A stretch of 9,857 nucleotides of DNA from JBOFCS01 sp051646185 (GTDB lineage: Bacteria > Actinomycetota > Actinomycetes > Mycobacteriales > Mycobacteriaceae): positions 1-9,857 of the forward strand of contig JBOFCS010000067.1 in NCBI GenBank assembly GCA_051646185.1. The letters are read 5' to 3'. Position numbers and translations under genes: made by a program. Numbering within the stretch: the stretch's first letter is position 1; each line of letters begins with the position of its first letter. Under the pieces are notes generated by a model. It saw only the letters and a list, made by a program, of their open reading frames with translations. It was not told where the DNA came from and made no database searches. Below are positions 6,425 to 9,857 of this stretch, in pieces.

Positions 6425-7131
6425 ACATACGTGTTAATAAGTTTTTCACGGTATTGACATCAACAGTGGTACTCCTGTCAACAGCCTTGATTACCGCTGC
6501 ACCTGCAGTTTCTGAGACCTCTATTTCCAGTAATCGGATGTATTTTTCTGAACCTATTTCTGGGCAGTGGTTTGGACCTAACCCCTCCGGGGGTGACCCT
6601 ATCATCATTGACCCCAATACCTTTCGAATAGTTCCAGGTGACTCCATTGAGTTGAAGGCGAAGGTAGTCCTGCACGCGACTGGAAGTCCTGTTTCTGGTC
6701 GATTAAGTGTAAGCGTGGCAGATCTTGCCGGTACAAATGACCTAAGCAGTGCTGTTCGGGTAGAAACTCTGCTCAACGGTCAACCAGAAATCACAGTCAC
6801 CGAACAAGATTCAGATAAGCCCATAGCTCTGAACGTACGTATCACTTTTGACTCATTAGCAACAGGGGATTTTGGGCAACTACAGGCAATAGACCTTGGG
6901 AAAATTTTGGTTAAGGTTGTTGATGACGGAACAATTACGCAACCCGTTAACCCTCCAGGGGTTCCACCCGGATCTGTTTCTGGAACAGAAGGTTCCAATA
7001 CCGGAAATCCAAGCACCGTTCTTCCCACCCGTGATATTTCACATCGAACTCCAATAAGCTCAATCCCAGCCGGTTCACCGAGTCTAGCTGACAGTGATCG
7101 ATGGTCGAGGATTGATCTTGTTCGCAATTAA
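6421..7131 (+). CDS. Secreted paralogue of the first operon protein, with conventional signal peptide
   Basis: A 236-residue secreted protein related to the product at 2793. FRIVPGD (68-74), LNVRITFD (137-144) and IDLGKILVKV (157-166) align with FKIVPGD, VVKITFD and IDLSGFKLTL. Its N-terminus differs. Residues 1-31 form an ordinary Sec signal (basic MNIRVNK, a hydrophobic core, and an AxA-type end ITAAPAVSE), and the ALWSD cleavage signature is missing. After the shared domain comes a 65-residue Pro/Ser/Gly-rich tail holding LPTRD (201-205), which resembles but does not match a sortase LPXTG motif. No membrane segment follows. The start overlaps the previous stop (ATGA), and there is no clear ribosome site, so translation is probably coupled. 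A minor, capping or wall-facing subunit is one guess. Confidence 0.75.
   Translation: MNIRVNKFFTVLTSTVVLLSTALITAAPAVSETSISSNRMYFSEPISGQWFGPNPSGGDPIIIDPNTFRIVPGDSIELKAKVVLHATGSPVSGRLSVSVADLAGTNDLSSAVRVETLLNGQPEITVTEQDSDKPIALNVRITFDSLATGDFGQLQAIDLGKILVKVVDDGTITQPVNPPGVPPGSVSGTEGSNTGNPSTVLPTRDISHRTPISSIPAGSPSLADSDRWSRIDLVRN
7107..7111 (+). promoter_or_regulatory. GAGGA ribosome binding site favouring TTG 7118 as sortase start
   Basis: GAGGA ends 6 bases before TTG 7118. The upstream in-frame GTG at 7094 has no purine-rich site before it. Starting at 7118 yields a compact lipoprotein signal (MFAIKSSPKVIL...LTGC). The two genes would overlap by 14 bases. Confidence 0.5.
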
Positions 7132-7723
7132 GTCCTCACCAAAAGTTATACTGGCCATACTTATTGCACACTGTTTTCTCACAGGATGCACCCCTTCGCC
7201 GGGAGCTTCAAGCAAGGAACCCCTTCCTTTTGGTCAGAGCAATCTACCTTCTGCCACTCCCGCAGAAAGACCAGCTGGATCTCCGGAGATACTAAATTTT
7301 GATGGAATACAAGCGCCGATTATTCCAATCAAGACAACACAAGTAGGCGAATTAATTCCTCCCACTAATGTTTCGCACCTAGGTTGGTGGGTTGACTCTT
7401 CGATTCCCGGATCAGGTTCAGGCACAATTGTTATCACTGGACATGTTGACGATATTGCGCAGGGAAGAGGAGTAGCAGCACGTTTCGCTCATCTCAAGCC
7501 TGGATCAGAGATTGTCATTAATGATGGGACTAAACGACAATGGACCTACCGGGTAACGTCAGTACATAGCTACGACAAACGGCATCAGCTTCCCATTGAC
7601 GAACTAAACAGAATCGAAGGACCTGAGTCCCTCGCATTAGTTACCTGCGGTGGCGCATTTTTAGGCGGAGCGCTTGGCTACCAAAATAATGATATTGTCT
7701 GGGCCCAGCCCATCATCTCTTGA
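7118..7723 (+). CDS. Lipoprotein-type class E/F sortase with atypical active site
   Basis: This predicted transpeptidase acts outside the cytoplasmic membrane. The start at TTG 7118 (201 residues) gives a short basic N-region, a hydrophobic core and the lipobox LTGC with Cys24, so it is probably lipid-anchored. GTG 7094 would add 8 residues. A Pro/Ser-rich linker follows, then the sortase fold with PIIPIKTTQVGELIPP, WWVDSSIPGSGSGTIVITGHVDD carrying the catalytic His109, and ALVTCGG carrying the catalytic Cys177. Class F sortases usually have a YRDN-like segment after the Cys that supplies the active-site Arg; here the matching text is GYQNND, so Gln189 stands in its place. The gene closes the operon. 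No LPXTG protein with a membrane anchor is encoded in this window, so its client is unknown. The family call is strong; full activity is uncertain. Confidence 0.88.
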   Translation: MFAIKSSPKVILAILIAHCFLTGCTPSPGASSKEPLPFGQSNLPSATPAERPAGSPEILNFDGIQAPIIPIKTTQVGELIPPTNVSHLGWWVDSSIPGSGSGTIVITGHVDDIAQGRGVAARFAHLKPGSEIVINDGTKRQWTYRVTSVHSYDKRHQLPIDELNRIEGPESLALVTCGGAFLGGALGYQNNDIVWAQPIIS

Positions 7724-7760
7724 TAATAATCACAAGCAAAACAGTAGCCTCACTCAATTT

Positions 7761-8252
7761 TTAAGATTCAAGTTTGCGAAACCCACTGCGATGAAAAACT
7801 ATGGGGTCGATGGTCGGATCAACTTTCACCGAATTAATCTCTAACACAATAATCGTATGATCGCCCGCCCTGATCTGCTGCGAAACCGTGGTATCTAGCC
7901 ATACCGAAGTTCCATCAATAAATACTGCACCACCGGAATGTGTTGTTGTAGATAACCCGGCAAATCGATCTCCGGTTTTCGCGGCAAGTAACTTTGCCGC
8001 CTCATCATGAGCTTCACCAAGTGAGCTGATTCCCAGATGTGGCATACCCGCTAATTTTGGCCAAGTTTCTGAGGTATTTTGGACGCAGAATGCAACCAAC
8101 GGGGGATCCAAAGACACCGGAACAAAGGTACTTGCCACTAAGCCAACCCGATGGCCCCGCACTTGAGCACAAATAGCAATCAGCCCACTGGGAAAATGTC
8201 CGAATGCTTCGCGCAAACTTATCTGATCCAAAGTTTCATAGGTGCCTGACAT
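7761..8252 (-). CDS. Flavin reductase-like FMN-binding protein
   Basis: A 163-residue member of the HpaC-like flavin reductase family, which reduces FMN or FAD with NAD(P)H to supply partner monooxygenases. LREAFGHFPSGL (13-24) is the usual start of the domain. GLVASTFVPVSLDPPLVAFCV (37-57) is the flavin-binding core, AGDHTIIVLEI (129-139) is the conserved GDH loop, and IVFHRSGFRKL (151-161) is the typical end. I chose ATG at 8252 because it puts the domain about 12 residues from the N-terminus, as in relatives, with a weak GGAT upstream; an in-frame TTG at 8303 would add 17 unlike residues. It converges on the sortase gene, with 37 bases and no clear terminator between them, and diverges from the crotonase gene. 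No partner oxygenase is visible. Confidence 0.88.
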   Translation of the reverse strand: MSGTYETLDQISLREAFGHFPSGLIAICAQVRGHRVGLVASTFVPVSLDPPLVAFCVQNTSETWPKLAGMPHLGISSLGEAHDEAAKLLAAKTGDRFAGLSTTTHSGGAVFIDGTSVWLDTTVSQQIRAGDHTIIVLEINSVKVDPTIDPIVFHRSGFRKLES

Positions 8253-8314
8253 AGATATCCGATCAAGGTTTGCAGTTGGGTGCCACTTGTTGATGCCAAA
8301 CAAGTATCACCTAC

Positions 8315-8320
8315 TACCCT
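8315..8320 (+). promoter_or_regulatory. -10 box of the crotonase gene (TACCCT), leaderless
   Basis: TACCCT fits TAnnnT and ends exactly 6 bases before ATG 8327, so transcription should begin at or next to the A of the start codon. No Shine-Dalgarno is present. TTGATG at 8290-8295 is a possible -35, with 19 bases between. Confidence 0.5.
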
Positions 8321-8326
8321 AGCTCC

Positions 8327-9127
8327 ATGACTGGGAACATCACACTTCAAGTTGCAGACGACATAGCCTACGTAACCCTTAACCGGGAAGAAAAACTTAA
8401 TAGCCTCACCCTGGATATGCTTGGTTCATTAAAAAGAACAGCAAGAATCATCGCCGCAAATAAATCCGTGCGTGCGGTCATCCTGAGCGGAGCCGGTGAA
8501 ACCTTCAGTAGTGGACTTGATTTTAGATCGACGACTAAAACCCCTGGTAAGGTTGTCCGATATTTCATAAGCAAATTTTGGCGTGGTACAAACGGATTCC
8601 AAGAAGCCTGCTGGGCGTGGCGTCGAGTCCCGGTCCCTGTCATTGCGGTTATTACCGGACACTGTTATGGCGGAGCCCTACAGCTCGCGCTTGCCGCCGA
8701 TATTCGATATACCACTGCAGAAACTAAATTTTCCATTATGGAAAGCAAATGGGGCTTGATTCCTGATATGTCTGGAACAGCTACGTTAAGCGAGCTCATT
8801 GGAATAGACAAAGCAAAAATTTTAGCGATGACCGGGGAAGAATTTGATGGAATCTACGCTGAATCTCTTGGCCTCGTCACTGCAGTCTGCAGCGACCCCA
8901 TGGACAGCGCCCACCAACTCATTGCGAAATTACAACACCGCTCTCCCGATGCTGTCGCCGCGACAAAAACACTATTCAATAAAACCTGGGGGAAAACTCC
9001 GCGGCGCTCTTTCGCTATAGAACGCCGTACCCAGTTCACGTTGCTCCGTGGAAAAAACTCTGCTATCTCCCGAAAAGCTGCGTTAAATAAAGAACTTCCG
9101 CGCTTTCTTCCGCGAACCTTTCAGTAA
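8327..9127 (+). CDS. Enoyl-CoA hydratase/isomerase (crotonase) family protein
   Basis: A 266-residue cytosolic crotonase-fold enzyme acting on an acyl-CoA. VTLNREEKLNSLTLDML (16-32) is the usual N-terminal motif. SSGLDFRS (61-68) and GHCYGGALQLALAADIRY (111-128) form the oxyanion hole and CoA pocket. In classical hydratase two Glu residues act; here the first position is Gln119, the second is retained as Glu139 (FSIMESKWG), and an Asp147 follows in LIPDMSG. That Glu/Asp pairing resembles Delta3,5-Delta2,4-dienoyl-CoA isomerase, which uses Asp, Glu and Asp, so isomerase activity is at least as likely as hydration. The C-terminal helices are rich in Arg/Lys. The start ATG has a -10 box just before it and appears leaderless. 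It diverges from the flavin reductase gene. Confidence 0.9.
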   Translation: MTGNITLQVADDIAYVTLNREEKLNSLTLDMLGSLKRTARIIAANKSVRAVILSGAGETFSSGLDFRSTTKTPGKVVRYFISKFWRGTNGFQEACWAWRRVPVPVIAVITGHCYGGALQLALAADIRYTTAETKFSIMESKWGLIPDMSGTATLSELIGIDKAKILAMTGEEFDGIYAESLGLVTAVCSDPMDSAHQLIAKLQHRSPDAVAATKTLFNKTWGKTPRRSFAIERRTQFTLLRGKNSAISRKAALNKELPRFLPRTFQ

Positions 9128-9162
9128 TAATTGGCACTAACAAGGACAACTAGGCTTTGAGC

Positions 9163-9168
9163 TACCGT
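9163..9168 (+). promoter_or_regulatory. -10 box of the methyltransferase gene (TACCGT), leaderless
   Basis: TACCGT fits TAnnnT and ends exactly 6 bases before ATG 9175, the same spacing as at the crotonase gene. No Shine-Dalgarno or convincing -35 is seen. It indicates a separate transcript rather than readthrough from the crotonase gene, whose stop is 47 bases upstream. Confidence 0.45.
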
Positions 9169-9174
9169 TAACAT

Positions 9175-9777
9175 ATGGATGCTCAAGCTTGGGACCAGCG
9201 CTACAGCTCACAAGAACTTGTGTGGGGCGCTCCACCATGTGCCGCCTTGGTGGATATCGCGACGGCACTACCTAGGGGACGCGCTCTCGATCTAGCTTGC
9301 GGGCAGGGGCGTAATGCCTTGTGGTTAGCCACCCGAGGTTGGCAGGTAACTGGAGCAGATTATTCACAGGTAGCTCTTGATAAGGCCGCTCAGATTGCCG
9401 CTAAGTCACCCTCGAACATCCGCTCTAGGCTGCGGTGGGAGGTATCTGACATTGTAACTGCCGATTACCACAACGATTACGGTGGACCATTTGATCTTAT
9501 CGTGATGGCTTTTGTGCAATTACCTGCCAAAGAGCGACAACTAGTTATTCAAAAATCTTGTGCTGCTTTATCAGCTAAAGGATCGTTTTTTATCAATGCA
9601 CACCAGCAGCGGCCACACACCCAAGGTCCCGTAGTGTTTTCGGTAACAGAGGTAGCTCATGAGCTACCGGATGCTTTTGCGGTAATAAGTCATACTCTCA
9701 TCGATCAAGACACAGATCATAGTCGAGAGCACCCTCTGAGTCTTGATTTTGCGGCCGTCATCCAAAGAAAGATCTAA
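9175..9777 (+). CDS. Class I SAM-dependent methyltransferase, TehB-like
   Basis: A 200-residue cytosolic methyltransferase. The opening AWDQRYSSQELVWGAPP (5-21) is typical of the TehB/thiopurine-methyltransferase-like group. Motif I is ALDLACGQGRNALWLA (37-52), which binds S-adenosylmethionine. The acidic residue after strand 2 is Asp62 in VTGADYS, and DLIVMAFVQLP supplies the motif IV region. The C-terminal third has a conserved-looking SVTEVAHELPD segment. The length is normal for the group. Substrate cannot be told from sequence; TehB relatives methylate tellurite or other small molecules, but many members have unknown targets. The start is fixed by the family N-terminus and a -10 box six bases upstream. 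No gene follows in the remaining 80 bases. Confidence 0.88.
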   Translation: MDAQAWDQRYSSQELVWGAPPCAALVDIATALPRGRALDLACGQGRNALWLATRGWQVTGADYSQVALDKAAQIAAKSPSNIRSRLRWEVSDIVTADYHNDYGGPFDLIVMAFVQLPAKERQLVIQKSCAALSAKGSFFINAHQQRPHTQGPVVFSVTEVAHELPDAFAVISHTLIDQDTDHSREHPLSLDFAAVIQRKI

Positions 9778-9857
9778 TTTGCAGCTGCATTTACAGTGAC
9801 CTAAAACACAAAAAGAATCGTTCACACCCCCATTTGTCCACTAGTTACTCAAGATGG

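Noticed and set aside
6199..6776. Minus-strand frames rich in Val/Gly/Leu opposite the Thr/Pro stalk and the next gene
   Set aside because: They are antisense readings of the repeat array and coding sequence, and would overlap two well-supported plus-strand genes.
7021..7045. LPTRD in the 6421 product as a sortase signal
   Set aside because: It is not LPXTG or LAXTG, and no hydrophobic segment or basic tail follows; kept only as a weak note.
7718..7733. CTTGA-N6-TCACA resembling a second GlxR site
   Set aside because: Only one arm is good, and it sits between two convergent genes where no promoter is expected.
7724..7760. Terminator between the sortase and flavin reductase genes
   Set aside because: No GC-rich hairpin with a T-run could be drawn on either strand.
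9778..9857. Possible start of another gene at the right edge
   Set aside because: Only an ATG six bases from the end with no support; the 80 bases hold no recognisable feature.

Overview
The window looks like chromosomal DNA from a Corynebacterium-like actinobacterium of moderate GC content. The clues are a dCTP deaminase that matches the mycobacterial/corynebacterial enzyme as I recall it almost residue for residue, TAnnnT-type -10 boxes placed directly before start codons (leaderless style), a CRP/GlxR-type palindrome, and the actinobacterial SipW-dependent exported-protein families. The species cannot be named from sequence alone.

Left part (1-2184). Two minus-strand genes lie head to tail: dcd (1448-2026), then a membrane-anchored Hsp70/actin-like protein (378-1433). 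The second gene carries an exact A-AAA-AAG slippery heptamer just after its membrane segment. A -1 shift there opens 121 more codons of Ser/Thr/Glu/Pro-rich sequence, down to 148. A tRNA-Gly(CCC) gene (2111-2184) diverges from dcd.

Regulatory gap (2185-2792). About 600 bases without a convincing gene hold a near-consensus GlxR/CRP-like operator, a weak promoter candidate, and a leader with two abutting 7-bp inverted repeats just before the next operon.

Central operon (2793-7723, plus strand). Six co-directional genes, most overlapping by a few bases, form a dedicated secretion and surface-assembly locus. They are a SipW-type exported protein (2793), a second, CalY-like exported protein (3377), a Ser/His signal peptidase (3931), a third exported protein (4545), a fusion of a second signal peptidase to its own SipW-type secreted domain and Thr/Pro stalk (5171), a paralogue of the first protein with a conventional signal peptide (6421), and a lipoprotein-type class E/F sortase whose usual Arg is replaced (7118). 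By analogy with the Bacillus tapA-sipW-tasA system, I infer that the peptidases mature the alternate-signal proteins, which then assemble outside the membrane, and that the sortase does a final attachment or cross-linking step. This is the candidate undescribed system.

Right part (7761-9777). These are ordinary metabolic genes: a flavin reductase (minus), a crotonase-fold enzyme (plus) and a TehB-like SAM methyltransferase (plus). The last two appear to be leaderless. The final 80 bases show no gene.
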